This document shows, in pieces, positions 1-6,478 of a stretch of 8,265 nt of DNA. Position 1 is the stretch's first letter. The number at the start of each line of letters is the position of its first letter. The position numbers and the translations under genes were made by a program. The stretch is from Streptomyces sp. WM4235 (GTDB taxonomy: Bacteria > Actinomycetota > Actinomycetes > Streptomycetales > Streptomycetaceae), in contig NZ_LGDE01000060.1 of the NCBI RefSeq assembly GCF_001279725.1, positions 1 to 8,265 of the forward strand, written 5' to 3'. Below the pieces are notes generated by a model. It ran no database searches. It was not told the origin of the DNA and saw nothing but the letters and a program-made list of their open reading frames with translations.

Positions 1-349
1 GTACGGCGGTTCCGACCGTGTTATCGGGGTTGGCGGCGTCGGCGCGCAGCCACAGGTCGACGAACATCGCCGCGGCTCCGGTCGGGTCGGCGGTCGGTCG
101 GGCCGTGCCCTGAACAGTGGGGGCGGGTGCGGCCTGGAGGGCGGTGGTGCGGGGCGCCAGGAACGCGACGGCCAGGGCGAGGGGGCGGGCCTCCAGCGCG
201 GTCCACCCCCCGATCCGGATCAGGTTCGGGCCGCGAGAGACGGATCGTCCGGTCGGCACGGTCTCCGGTCGCGTGGTCCGCAACGGGGTCGAGACCGTCC
301 GGCGGACGCGCCGTGACGGGCGGGGTGGGGGAGAGGTCGGGCTGGTCAT
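1..349 (-). CDS. N-terminal part of a hypothetical protein, possibly conjugal-transfer (TcpC-like); cut by window edge
   Basis: An open frame of 116 codons starts at ATG 349-347 on the minus strand and runs off the left edge without a stop. The start is well supported: GGAGG (complement of 357-361) lies 7 nt upstream. The first 45 residues are rich in Ser, Pro, Thr and Arg. Next comes a short hydrophobic stretch near residues 58-68 (LALAVAFLAP), then a Pro/Ala/Thr linker, then the start of a folded part (AAAMFVDLWLRADAANPDN). A basic tail, short hydrophobic segment, linker and soluble domain recall actinobacterial conjugation proteins of the TcpC/VirB8-like type, and 'F-W-L-R-A' motifs are common there. 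That assignment is from memory of the family and is weak. The hydrophobic segment is short for a membrane helix. Synonymous GC is very high, as in a resident streptomycete gene. It could also be an unrelated hypothetical protein. Confidence 0.55.
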   Translation of the reverse strand, partial: MTSPTSPPPRPSRRVRRTVSTPLRTTRPETVPTGRSVSRGPNLIRIGGWTALEARPLALAVAFLAPRTTALQAAPAPTVQGTARPTADPTGAAAMFVDLWLRADAANPDNTVGTAV

Positions 350-780
350 CGTGTGGCCTCCGGGGAAGTGGGATTCGCTCTGCCCCAGGCAACGGCCCCG
401 ACCTCACCGGTTCGCTCACCACGGCAAGCCCTTCGGCGTCACGAGGAGACAACTCCTCGGACCGGTGACTCACCGGTGACTCACCACCGCACCGGCGAAA
501 CTCCCCACCCCAGGTCACAGCCCCGCAAGCGGTCAACTCACCGGCCGGCGCGCGGACCTCCGGCGAAAGTCACCGGCACGCTCACCGGCCCGGCCGACTG
601 CCACCGCGTGCAGTCACCGACCCAAGTCACCGGCTCCGAACGCCGGCCGGTGAGTCACCGAACGACTCACCGGCCCCGACCCGCCACCACTTCGGCCGTA
701 TGGAGGCTTCGTCATGCAGGCGTCGCGCGCGGCATCCACAGTGATCTTGGAAGGGTGGCGACCGCAGAGGAGACAGTCGG
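350..780. repeat. Non-coding region with an array of TCACCGG repeats
   Basis: This 431-bp stretch lies between the divergent gene at 1-349 and the ligase at 781; I see no convincing gene in it. It holds about eleven copies of TCACCGG or near matches, starting at 404, 416, 470, 481, 538, 570, 582, 614, 627, 656 and 667. Five pairs (404/416, 470/481, 570/582, 614/627, 656/667) are 11-13 bp apart, about one helical turn. Inverted copies (CCGGTGA) start at 462, 473 and 647. They create the perfect palindromes CCGGTGA-C-TCACCGG at 462-476 and TCACCGGTGA at 470-479, and a near-palindrome at 647-661. Such a layout suits multi-site binding by a regulator or an iteron-like transfer or replication site. 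The binding protein is unknown. Promoters for both flanking genes should lie here, but I could not pick them with confidence. Confidence 0.75.
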
Positions 781-1394
781 GTGACGTTGCGACCGCCGGT
801 ACAGCCGATGCTCGCGCAGGCCGCGGAGTCGGTACCAGGCCCCGGCGTGCTCGGCCCACTGGCCTTCGAGCAGAAGTTCGACGGATTCCGGGCGCTGCTC
901 TTCACCCCGACCGGGCCCGGCGGGCGAGTGCTGGTGCAGTCCCGGCGCGGCGCCCTGATCCAGGACCGGTTCCCCGACCTCGTCGCGGCCGCCGAACAGC
1001 AACTGCCCGACGGCCTGGTCCTCGACGGTGAGCTCCTCGTCTGGGACCCCGAAGAGGGCCAGCTGTCCTTCGAGGCGCTGCAACGCCGCGCCGCCGTCCG
1101 CGGCCGCAACGCCCCCACCCGGGCGACCCGCTGGCCCGCCCACTTCGTCGCCTTCGACATCCTCCAGACGGGCGGCGAGGAGACCGTCAACCGCCCCTAT
1201 GTCGAGCGGCGCGCACTGCTTTGAGGACCTGTTCGCCGACCATGGGCTGACGGCGCCGTGGACGCTGTGCCCCATGACCACCGACCTGGCCACAGCCCGG
1301 GAATGGCTGGAGTCCTGGACCGACGTCTCCGGCGTCGAGGGCCTGGTCGTCAAAGGCATGAACCAGCGCTACACCCAAGCCGCCAGAGGCTGGT
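781..1394 (+). pseudogene. ATP-dependent DNA ligase, 5' part, frameshifted and interrupted
   Basis: This is the adenylation domain of an ATP-dependent DNA ligase of the short actinobacterial type (LigC or LigD-ligase-domain-like), which seals nicks in DNA. GTG 781 is the start, with GAGGAG at 767-772 placed 8 nt upstream. Motif I is EQKFDGFR, with the adenylated lysine at K32. LDGELLVW (81-88) and motif III FVAFDIL (122-128) follow. The frame stops at TGA 1222-1224, but the protein continues one frame over as EDLFADHGLTAPWTLCPMT and on through motif IV (EGLVVKG). One extra T in the TTT at 1220-1222 explains this. The ligase reading ends at G-W, the start of motif V, where the mobile element begins. 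The rest of the gene is at 5663-6075. The gene cannot make an intact ligase as read. A sequencing error could explain the extra T but not the insertion. Confidence 0.93.
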
Positions 1395-1413
1395 TTGTTA
1401 ACTGCACCTTCTC
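1392..1413. other. Left junction (attL) of the element
   Basis: Ligase sequence ends at TGGT (1391-1394). Element sequence then runs TTGTTAA (1395-1401) and CTGCACCTTC (1402-1411). ACCTTCTC at 1406-1413 is also the exact reverse complement of GAGAAGGT at 5655-5662 at the other end. Confidence 0.75.
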
Positions 1414-1415
1414 CA

Positions 1416-1441
1416 GCTCGTTGAACGGGGCGACCCCGAGC
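1416..1441 (+). promoter_or_regulatory. Hairpin in the leader of the first recombinase gene
   Basis: CGGGG-CGA-CCCCG (1426-1438) is a perfect 5-bp stem with a 3-nt loop. GCTC (1416-1419) and GAGC (1438-1441) can pair outside it, leaving a bulge on the 5' side. The stem ends 3 nt before the AAGGAGAG ribosome binding site (1445-1452) of the gene at 1455. There is no T-run, so it is not a classical terminator. A role in translation control or in protecting against read-through from the ligase promoter is possible but unproven. Confidence 0.4.
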
Positions 1442-1454
1442 CTCAAGGAGAGAA

Positions 1455-2654
1455 ATGCAGGACCTGCACAGGGACCTGATCGAAGGCCGAGCAATCCTGC
1501 CTCGCGTGGGCTGCGTAGTTGAGCTCGAAACGAGTTACCCCGGCTTCGCTGTCGTCGACCCCTATGGGGAAGCCGTAGAGCCCGTCATCACGTACCTGAG
1601 GGACCTGGCACTCGACGACAATCGTCCGCTCACCGGCCGCAGCTATGCATATGACATGTTGCGTTGGTATCGCCTGTTGTGGTTCCTCGGTGTCGCCTGG
1701 GAGCGAGCCACCCAATCCGAGGCGTCTGCGCTGGTGGGCTGGCTCCGGACGGCAGATAATCCGCAGCGCCGGCGTCGACGGCCAGATGCCCCTCCGCCCG
1801 GCTCGGTGAACCCTCGAACCGGCAAGACCTACCTGAGGGCTGGCTACGCGCCCACGACGATCAACCACAATCTGACTGTCGTCAGCAGCTTCTATGCCTT
1901 CCACCGGCGCCACAACCGCGGACCGCTCGTGAACCCGGTGCCGGAGTCGGCCGCCCAGCGTCGAGCGTTGGCCCACCGCGACCCTGAGATGCCCACTCCT
2001 CAGTTCCGGCGGGCCCGGCTGCGCCAGCGAGTCCGCTCCACCGATCCGCGAGCGATCCCCGACAACCTCTGGGATGAGCTTTTCGGGGCGATGACGCATG
2101 ACAGGGACAGGGCCGCGGTGCTGCTCTACGTTTCCAGTGGCTCCCGAGCCGGCGAGCTCCTCGGAGTGACGCCCAACGACATCGACTGGTCAGGCCAGCA
2201 GATCTACGTCGTGACCAAGGGATCCGAGGACCGCGAACCGGTCCCAGCGAGCCCGCAGGCCCTGATGGTCCTGGCCGCCTATCTGGACCAGATCGGGCTG
2301 CCACCAGCCCACGAACCGGTGCTCCGCACTCGACGCGGCCCCGACAGGCCGCTGACCTACTGGGCGATGCGCCGGATCATCCAGCGGGCGAACGAGAAGC
2401 TCGGCACCAACTGGACTCTGCACGACCTGCGGCACACTGCTGCTCAGCGCATGGCCAACGACCCCAGCCTCACGCTGGCTCAAGTTCGGGTGATCATGCG
2501 CCACACCGATTTGGCGACCACCGGCCGCTACCTCAACGCCCGCGTTGAGGACCTCTTCGCGGCTCTTCAGGAGCACTATCACCGACCTCGCATCGAACGC
2601 ACCATCGCCCCTGGCTACGACTCTGATGACTTCAAGGTGGTGTTCGGTGGTTAA
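1455..2654 (+). CDS. Tyrosine recombinase, TnpA-like (first recombinase of the element)
   Basis: This encodes a 399-aa site-specific tyrosine recombinase that should cut and rejoin element ends and target DNA through a 3'-phosphotyrosine link. ATG 1455 follows AAGGAGAG at 1445-1452. The N-terminal part (about 40-155) matches a core-binding domain, with the helical LRWYRLLWFL stretch and an Arg-rich insert (105-109). The catalytic domain begins near 200. Its residues are Arg I R231 (SGSRAGELLGV), Lys K255 (VTKGSEDREPVP), H323 and R326 (HDLRHTAAQ), H350 (RHTDLATTGRY) and nucleophile Y359. All expected active-site residues are present, so the enzyme looks functional. Length is close to Tn554 TnpA (361 aa, from memory). 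The gene overlaps the next one by 8 nt, so the two are probably translated together. A single phage-type integrase is an alternative label, but pairing with the larger recombinase argues against it. Confidence 0.92.
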   Translation: MQDLHRDLIEGRAILPRVGCVVELETSYPGFAVVDPYGEAVEPVITYLRDLALDDNRPLTGRSYAYDMLRWYRLLWFLGVAWERATQSEASALVGWLRTADNPQRRRRRPDAPPPGSVNPRTGKTYLRAGYAPTTINHNLTVVSSFYAFHRRHNRGPLVNPVPESAAQRRALAHRDPEMPTPQFRRARLRQRVRSTDPRAIPDNLWDELFGAMTHDRDRAAVLLYVSSGSRAGELLGVTPNDIDWSGQQIYVVTKGSEDREPVPASPQALMVLAAYLDQIGLPPAHEPVLRTRRGPDRPLTYWAMRRIIQRANEKLGTNWTLHDLRHTAAQRMANDPSLTLAQVRVIMRHTDLATTGRYLNARVEDLFAALQEHYHRPRIERTIAPGYDSDDFKVVFGG

Positions 2655-5112
2655 CCGGACTACGGCCGACATCTACACGGTCCGTCACCGGCGGATGCGG
2701 CGCGAAGAGGATCGAGGACCTGAAGACCGCACGAAGTACCAGGCTGCCGTACTCAAAGCGGCGCCGGCTCCCCGCCCCGAGCATCCTCCGGCCCCATTCG
2801 GTGATCTGACTGCAGCCACCATCGAGGAGCTTTGCCATCTGGCCACTCAAATCCTGCCGGGTGAAGCGAAGTCGGTCAGGGATAAACGCCAACTCGGTGT
2901 CCGGAGGCTCTTCGGGCACCTGGCAACGTTTCCTGGAAACACCTGGCAGGAGCGCTGGGAAGCCAGCGGATTCAACAATGAGGGCGCATCCTCGGTGAAC
3001 AGCCTGGCCAGGCCCGGCGTTGGGTATGACTGCAGCAACCTGATCTCCGCGCTGAGGATGGCATTCAGCCTGCGGGTCTTCCAGCCGTCACTGCCGGGGT
3101 TCCGAGCGAACATGTTTATCCGCTACCCGGAGTTCTTCCGCAAAATGCAGCGCGACCCGCAGCTGGACAGGGTGTTCGAGGAGATCGCCGCTCACCCCGA
3201 AATGAATAACCTGAACCGGCTACGGGCGAAGTTCGACATCACCTGCGCCCTGACCACGCAGGGCATCGCCCTGGCCGATCTTTCCCCCTCGGCACTCCTG
3301 CACTATTCCCTGGAGGTCAGGAGACTGGGCAACGTTTTTGGCGCCGACAGCAGCGGCGCACGCTTCGGTGCTCTCGCCGCATGGCAGGCGCTGCACGAAG
3401 CCGGACACTTCCCTCTCGGCACGCCACCGACCTTGCGGATGTTCCTCTACAACGGCCAGAAGACCGTCGAGGAACTCGTAGACACGTACCCAGTCAATAA
3501 TCCCGATGTCCGCCTACTACTGATCGACTACCTGACCCGTCGTCGTTCAGACACCGACTACACCACGCTCCAAGCGCTGGCTCGTTACCTGGTCAAGCTG
3601 TTCTGGGTGAGCATCGAGAAGATCAACCCCGGCCAGAAGGACCTGGTGCTCAGCCCGGAGGTCTATGACCAGTGGAGGGCAGACCTGCGCTACTGGACGA
3701 CGGACAAGACGAAGGTCCGCAAGCACTACGAGATGATTCTGCTGTCCGTCCGCGGTCTCTACGTCGACCTGCACAGCTGGGCCATCGCGGAGCCGGAGAA
3801 GTGGGCCCAGTGGGTGGCCCCCTGCCCGGTCCTGCCCCGCGACCTGAAGGGATATGGCAAGCGCCGACGCGCGCATATCCGCGATATGGCTGACCGGACA
3901 CGCGTCCGTCAGCCTTTGCTGCCAGCACTCGTCCAGCACGTCGAAGCCAGGCACGAGCACCTGGCCGCACTGCTCGAAGCCGGCCGCAGTACCCCGCTGG
4001 GCGGCGCGTTCTCCCTCAACGGGCACCGCTACAACCGCACCAACTCTGGCACGGACCGCCGCATGGCTCGGCTCCTTGAGAATCCGACCGTCAGAGTCGT
4101 CGACCAGGACACCGGGGCGAGGACCGACGTGACCAAGGCCGAGGACATCGCCTTCTGGGAGTGGGCCAGCGTCGAGCTTCTGCGGCACAGCGGAATCCGC
4201 GTCGAAGAACTCACCGAGCTGACCCACCTCAGCATTCGTCAATATCAGCGCCCGAACGGCGAGGTTGTCGCCCTACTCGTGGTTGCGCCTTCCAAGAGCG
4301 ACCGAGAGCGGGTGATCCCGATGTCCGCCGAGCTGTTCCACGTGGTCGCGCAGATCGTCCGCCGCCAGATGCCCGACGGGAGGCCGATCCCGCTGGTCAG
4401 CCGCTACGACCCGCACGAAAAATCCTGGTCAGAACCTATGCCGTTCCTGCTTCAACGCAAGATCGGCACCATCTGCGGTGTCATGGCTACGGCGACTGTC
4501 CTGATCATGCTCCGCCGCACCTGCGAGAAAATCGCCGAGACCAACGATGCCTTCGCCGGCATGACCTTCACTCCGCACGACTTCCGCAGACTCTTCGCTA
4601 CCGACATCGTCAACGGTGGTCTGCCCATCCATATCGGTGCGGCTCTCCTTGGGCACATGAATCTCCAGACCACTCAGGGCTATGTTGCGGTGTTCGCCGA
4701 GGACATCGTCGGGTCCTACCAGCAGTTCCTGAACCATCGCCGGACTCTGAGGCCCGATGGCGAATATGGGGACGTCACAGTCGAAGAATGGGCCGAGTTC
4801 GAAGAGCACTTCGATAAGCGCAAGGTGGAACTCGGGAACTGCGCTCGCCCCTATGGATCTCCCTGCCGTCACGAGCACGCCTGCATCCGCTGCCCAATGC
4901 TGCAGGTCAACCCAAAGATGCTGTCCCGGCTCGCTGAGATCGAGAAGGACCTTCTCCTGCGTCGGAAGAAGGCGGAGGAGGAACAGTGGCGCGGGGAGGT
5001 TGACGGGATCGATCTGACGCTGACGTTTCTGCGGACCAAGCAGGCCGAGGCGGCCAGGCTCACTCGACGTCCGGTTGTCGCACTTGGGCTGCCTCAACCG
5101 CGCAGTCAGTGA
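2647..5112 (+). CDS. Large tyrosine recombinase, TnpB-like (second recombinase of the element)
   Basis: This encodes an 821-aa tyrosine recombinase. I chose GTG 2647: AAGGTGG (2634-2640) lies 6 nt upstream and the start overlaps the end of the first recombinase by 8 nt, typical of translational coupling. An upstream ATG at 2545 in the same frame would need a 110-bp overlap and has no better binding site. The C-terminal catalytic domain (about 470-700) has R518 (GIRVEELTEL), K550 (APSKSDRERVIP), H644 and R647 (TPHDFRRLF), H670 (LLGHMNLQTTQGY) and nucleophile Y679. A Cys cluster follows at C732, C740, C746 and C749, with His 742 and 744, which could bind zinc. A charged, probably coiled stretch runs from about 763 to 785. 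The long N-terminal half (1-460) is not recognised in detail and is probably DNA binding. It is longer than Tn554 TnpB (630 aa, from memory). No lesions are seen. Confidence 0.9.
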   Translation: MVNRTTADIYTVRHRRMRREEDRGPEDRTKYQAAVLKAAPAPRPEHPPAPFGDLTAATIEELCHLATQILPGEAKSVRDKRQLGVRRLFGHLATFPGNTWQERWEASGFNNEGASSVNSLARPGVGYDCSNLISALRMAFSLRVFQPSLPGFRANMFIRYPEFFRKMQRDPQLDRVFEEIAAHPEMNNLNRLRAKFDITCALTTQGIALADLSPSALLHYSLEVRRLGNVFGADSSGARFGALAAWQALHEAGHFPLGTPPTLRMFLYNGQKTVEELVDTYPVNNPDVRLLLIDYLTRRRSDTDYTTLQALARYLVKLFWVSIEKINPGQKDLVLSPEVYDQWRADLRYWTTDKTKVRKHYEMILLSVRGLYVDLHSWAIAEPEKWAQWVAPCPVLPRDLKGYGKRRRAHIRDMADRTRVRQPLLPALVQHVEARHEHLAALLEAGRSTPLGGAFSLNGHRYNRTNSGTDRRMARLLENPTVRVVDQDTGARTDVTKAEDIAFWEWASVELLRHSGIRVEELTELTHLSIRQYQRPNGEVVALLVVAPSKSDRERVIPMSAELFHVVAQIVRRQMPDGRPIPLVSRYDPHEKSWSEPMPFLLQRKIGTICGVMATATVLIMLRRTCEKIAETNDAFAGMTFTPHDFRRLFATDIVNGGLPIHIGAALLGHMNLQTTQGYVAVFAEDIVGSYQQFLNHRRTLRPDGEYGDVTVEEWAEFEEHFDKRKVELGNCARPYGSPCRHEHACIRCPMLQVNPKMLSRLAEIEKDLLLRRKKAEEEQWRGEVDGIDLTLTFLRTKQAEAARLTRRPVVALGLPQPRSQ

Positions 5113-5119
5113 TCAACAG

Positions 5120-5154
5120 TGTTCAGAAGTCTCGGCAACGTCTAGCCTGCACGA
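5120..5154 (+). promoter_or_regulatory. Candidate leaderless promoter for the third element gene
   Basis: TAGCCT (5143-5148) matches an actinobacterial -10 box and ends 6 nt before ATG 5155, which would place the transcription start at or next to the start codon. No ribosome binding site is visible, which fits a leaderless mRNA. A weak -35 (TGTTCA, 5120-5125) lies 17 nt upstream. The gene would then be expressed separately from the recombinase pair. Confidence 0.45.
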
Positions 5155-5553
5155 ATGCGCTACCTTGTCGAAGCATTCGCACTCACCGCCCTCCGGCGTG
5201 GTCGTTCGATCGAGCAGTTTCTGGGAGCGGCCGGAACCCCGGAAGTTCCCGGGATCCAATGGGCCGAGTTGCGGCCCACAGCCGGTGGCTTCGTCCTGGT
5301 GCTTCACGTGGCCCAAGATATCGGTGGCGAGAACTCCTACGACCTGGTCGAATTCCCATCCTTCGAGCAAGAGGACGGTGAGGAAGACTTCGGCCGCCAG
5401 ATCGCCGTTGTCGATGACCCTCTGGCGGCCATGACCTTCGCCGAGGAGAGGCTCGGCGCAGGCCGTGACCGATGGGTCAACCAGGGAATGGCTGGTGACG
5501 AGTACCGGGACTACGTCCGTGCAGGCCGGCCCAGCCTGCCCCCCAGCGAGTGA
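5155..5553 (+). CDS. Small acidic protein of unknown function, third gene of the element
   Basis: A 132-aa protein that I cannot assign to a named family. It begins with a helical stretch (residues 4-24, LVEAFALTALRRGRSIEQFLG). Two probable beta strands follow around 35-54 (WAELRPTAGGFVLVLHVAQD), then YDLVEFPSF and an acidic run at 71-78 (EQEDGEED). The C-terminal part has RDRWVNQGMAGDEYRDYVRAG, also rich in charge. The position downstream of two recombinases is where Tn554 has TnpC, a small helical DNA-binding protein. This protein is acidic and beta-containing and does not look like TnpC. It starts 42 bp after the second recombinase, has no ribosome binding site, and has its own candidate leaderless promoter. 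It could be cargo, an accessory factor for recombination, or a small immunity-type protein; none of these is shown. Coding character is good and there is no lesion. Confidence 0.75.
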   Translation: MRYLVEAFALTALRRGRSIEQFLGAAGTPEVPGIQWAELRPTAGGFVLVLHVAQDIGGENSYDLVEFPSFEQEDGEEDFGRQIAVVDDPLAAMTFAEERLGAGRDRWVNQGMAGDEYRDYVRAGRPSLPPSE

Positions 5554-5662
5554 GCAAGGGCTGACTACCCGGCGACCTGACCGGCTTGATCCTTCGCACC
5601 GTCCAGCTCCGCCACCGTCAGCACGCACGCCGCCCCCTGATCGAGTGAAGTGCAGAGAAGGT
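5554..5662. other. Non-coding right end and right junction (attR) of the element
   Basis: No gene or clear terminator is seen between the third gene and the resumed ligase. The end contains GAAGTGCAG (5647-5655), the inverted partner of CTGCACCTTC at the left end, followed by AGAAGGT (5656-5662) up to the border. GAGAAGGT (5655-5662) is the exact complement of 1406-1413. Ligase sequence resumes with ACAAGATCC at 5663. Confidence 0.7.
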
Positions 5663-6075
5663 ACAAGATCCGCCGAAGAGACACCACCGAAGCCGTCATC
5701 GGGGCCGTGACCGGAACCCTCGCCCGCCCGCAGCTCCTCGTCCTCGGCCGCCACGACCTTGCGGGTCGGCTGCGCGCGGTCGGCCGCACCGTCCCCTTGC
5801 GCCCGGATGCGTCCCGCCTGGTGGGCGAACACCTGGCCGCTGCCGCCCCCGGACACCCGTGGACGGGGGTCCGCTTCGCGTCCGCGTGGGGGTCCCGCGA
5901 CGTACTGGACGCGACCCTCGTCCGCCCGGACCTGGTGGCGGAATTCAGCGCGGATCGGGCCATCGACCGCGGCGGCGTCTTCCGCCACCCACTGCGGTTC
6001 AAGCGACTGCGCACGGACGTCACGGTGGAGGACGTCCCCCGGTTCGGCGCCGGACCGGCCTCGGCCGCCGGGTAG
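5663..6075 (+). pseudogene. ATP-dependent DNA ligase, 3' part (separated by the element)
   Basis: This continues the gene broken at 1394 and encodes the last 137 codons to TAG 6073-6075. It begins with the end of motif V (KIRRRDTTEAVIG) and then forms the C-terminal OB-fold domain, which closes over nicked DNA during sealing. Recognisable parts are TLARPQLLVLGR, the GHPWTGVRFASAWGSRDVL block, and the motif VI region FRHPLRFKRLR. Joined to 781-1394 with the extra T removed, the total is 1026 nt, or 341 residues plus stop, a normal size for this family. The frame is open upstream to a GTG at 5650 inside the element, but no ribosome binding site precedes it. An OB fold alone would have no ligase activity, so I treat it as a remnant. 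Apart from the insertion it shows no decay, which suggests a fairly recent event. Confidence 0.93.
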
Positions 6076-6256
6076 GGCAGTGGGTGAAACCCGGGTAGGA
6101 CGTGCCGGATCTTCGGCTCCTGCGCGACGGGTGGGGGAGTGTTCCGAAACCCCGTCGATGGTGTGACTGTCAGCGATAGTTGGCGGATGGTCTGTGCGCC
6201 TGTGCAGCTGGCAGGGCGGTTTGTCAGCGGTAGTTGGCGGACATCCCTCGTGCTGA
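6076..6256. repeat. Intergenic DNA with two 20-bp direct repeats
   Basis: After the ligase stop there is no gene. Two direct copies of a 20-bp sequence lie at 6168-6187 and 6222-6241, start to start 54 bp. They read TGTCAGCGRTAGTTGGCGGA and differ at one base (A versus G at position 9). They come just after the stop of the minus-strand remnant at 6257-6478. Repeated terminal binding sites starting with TG are typical of some insertion sequences (the IS21 family is one), so this may be the end of a decayed element. A small hairpin (GCCG-GATCTT-CGGC) is present near 6104-6118 but is too weak to call a terminator. Confidence 0.6.
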
Positions 6257-6478
6257 TCACAGACGGTGATCGCCTGGTTGGGCGGGCGGGGCGGCGAGTG
6301 CTCGGACGTGGTTGTTCAGGGCCTCGCGGAGCGCGGTGTAGTAGCGATCGCGCCAGGTGCCGATGAGCCGGAGAAGTGCGTGTTGGACGCTGGCCCGGTC
6401 GAGGTTGAACCCGGCCGGGCCGAGGGGCGATCGGAAGATCGGCGCGTATCTCCACTCGCCGCTGAGTCCAGGGTCCTC
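6257..6478 (-). pseudogene. C-terminal remnant (73 residues) of an unrecognised protein
   Basis: On the minus strand an open frame without any start codon runs from directly after the stop of the nuclease gene to TGA 6259-6257. It has strong coding character: very high GC at third positions and a sensible protein. That protein contains WRYAPIFRSPLGPAGFNLDRA, then a helical stretch ALLRLIGTWRDRYYTALREAL, then a Pro/Ala-rich tail. This contrasts with the lower-GC nuclease gene just upstream, so the boundary near 6479 probably marks where foreign DNA replaced the 5' part of this gene. I do not recognise the family. The 20-bp repeats just past its stop raise the possibility that it is the end of a transposase, but I could not match it to one. 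It happens to be in the same frame as the nuclease, separated only by TAA. Confidence 0.5.

Larger units (their letters stand above)
1395..5662 (+). mobile_element. Two-recombinase (Tn554-like) element inserted in a DNA ligase gene
   Basis: The ends were placed by rejoining the interrupted ligase. Bases up to 1394 (…GGCTGGT) and from 5663 (ACAAGATCC…) join to encode R-G-W-Y-K-I-R-R-R in frame. GGT occurs at both borders (1392-1394 and 5660-5662), so the exact crossover can shift by 3 bp. The element is about 4268 bp and carries two overlapping tyrosine recombinase genes and a small third gene, all on the same strand. CTGCACCTTC (1402-1411) near the left end and GAAGTGCAG (5647-5655) near the right end are inverted and lie 7 nt from their borders. 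Gene number, order and large size of the second recombinase resemble Tn554 (TnpA, TnpB, TnpC), which inserts site-specifically into radC without long terminal inverted repeats. I see no antibiotic or metal resistance gene. The family placement is inferred from layout and motifs. Confidence 0.88.

Noticed and set aside
21..536. 171-aa minus-strand frame across the left region
   Set aside because: It is Pro/Arg-rich, lacks a ribosome binding site and overlaps the repeat array; the better frame starts at ATG 349 with GGAGG upstream.
404..673. CRISPR array
   Set aside because: The repeats are only 7-8 bp, occur in both orientations and have irregular spacing, so they are not a repeat-spacer array.
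2545..2646. Upstream ATG extension of the large recombinase
   Set aside because: It would overlap the first recombinase by 110 bp, while GTG 2647 has AAGGTGG at the right distance and the usual short overlap.
1395..5662. Ordinary phage-type or tRNA-targeted integrative element
   Set aside because: There are two recombinases in tandem, no tRNA gene at the border, and only a 3-bp shared sequence; replication and transfer genes are absent.
1395..5662. RIT element (three recombinases in a row)
   Set aside because: Only two recombinases are present; the third gene has no recombinase motifs.
5565..6455. 296-aa minus-strand frame opposite the ligase remnant
   Set aside because: It is antisense to the recognisable ligase C-terminal domain and has a low-complexity Arg/Pro/Ser composition.
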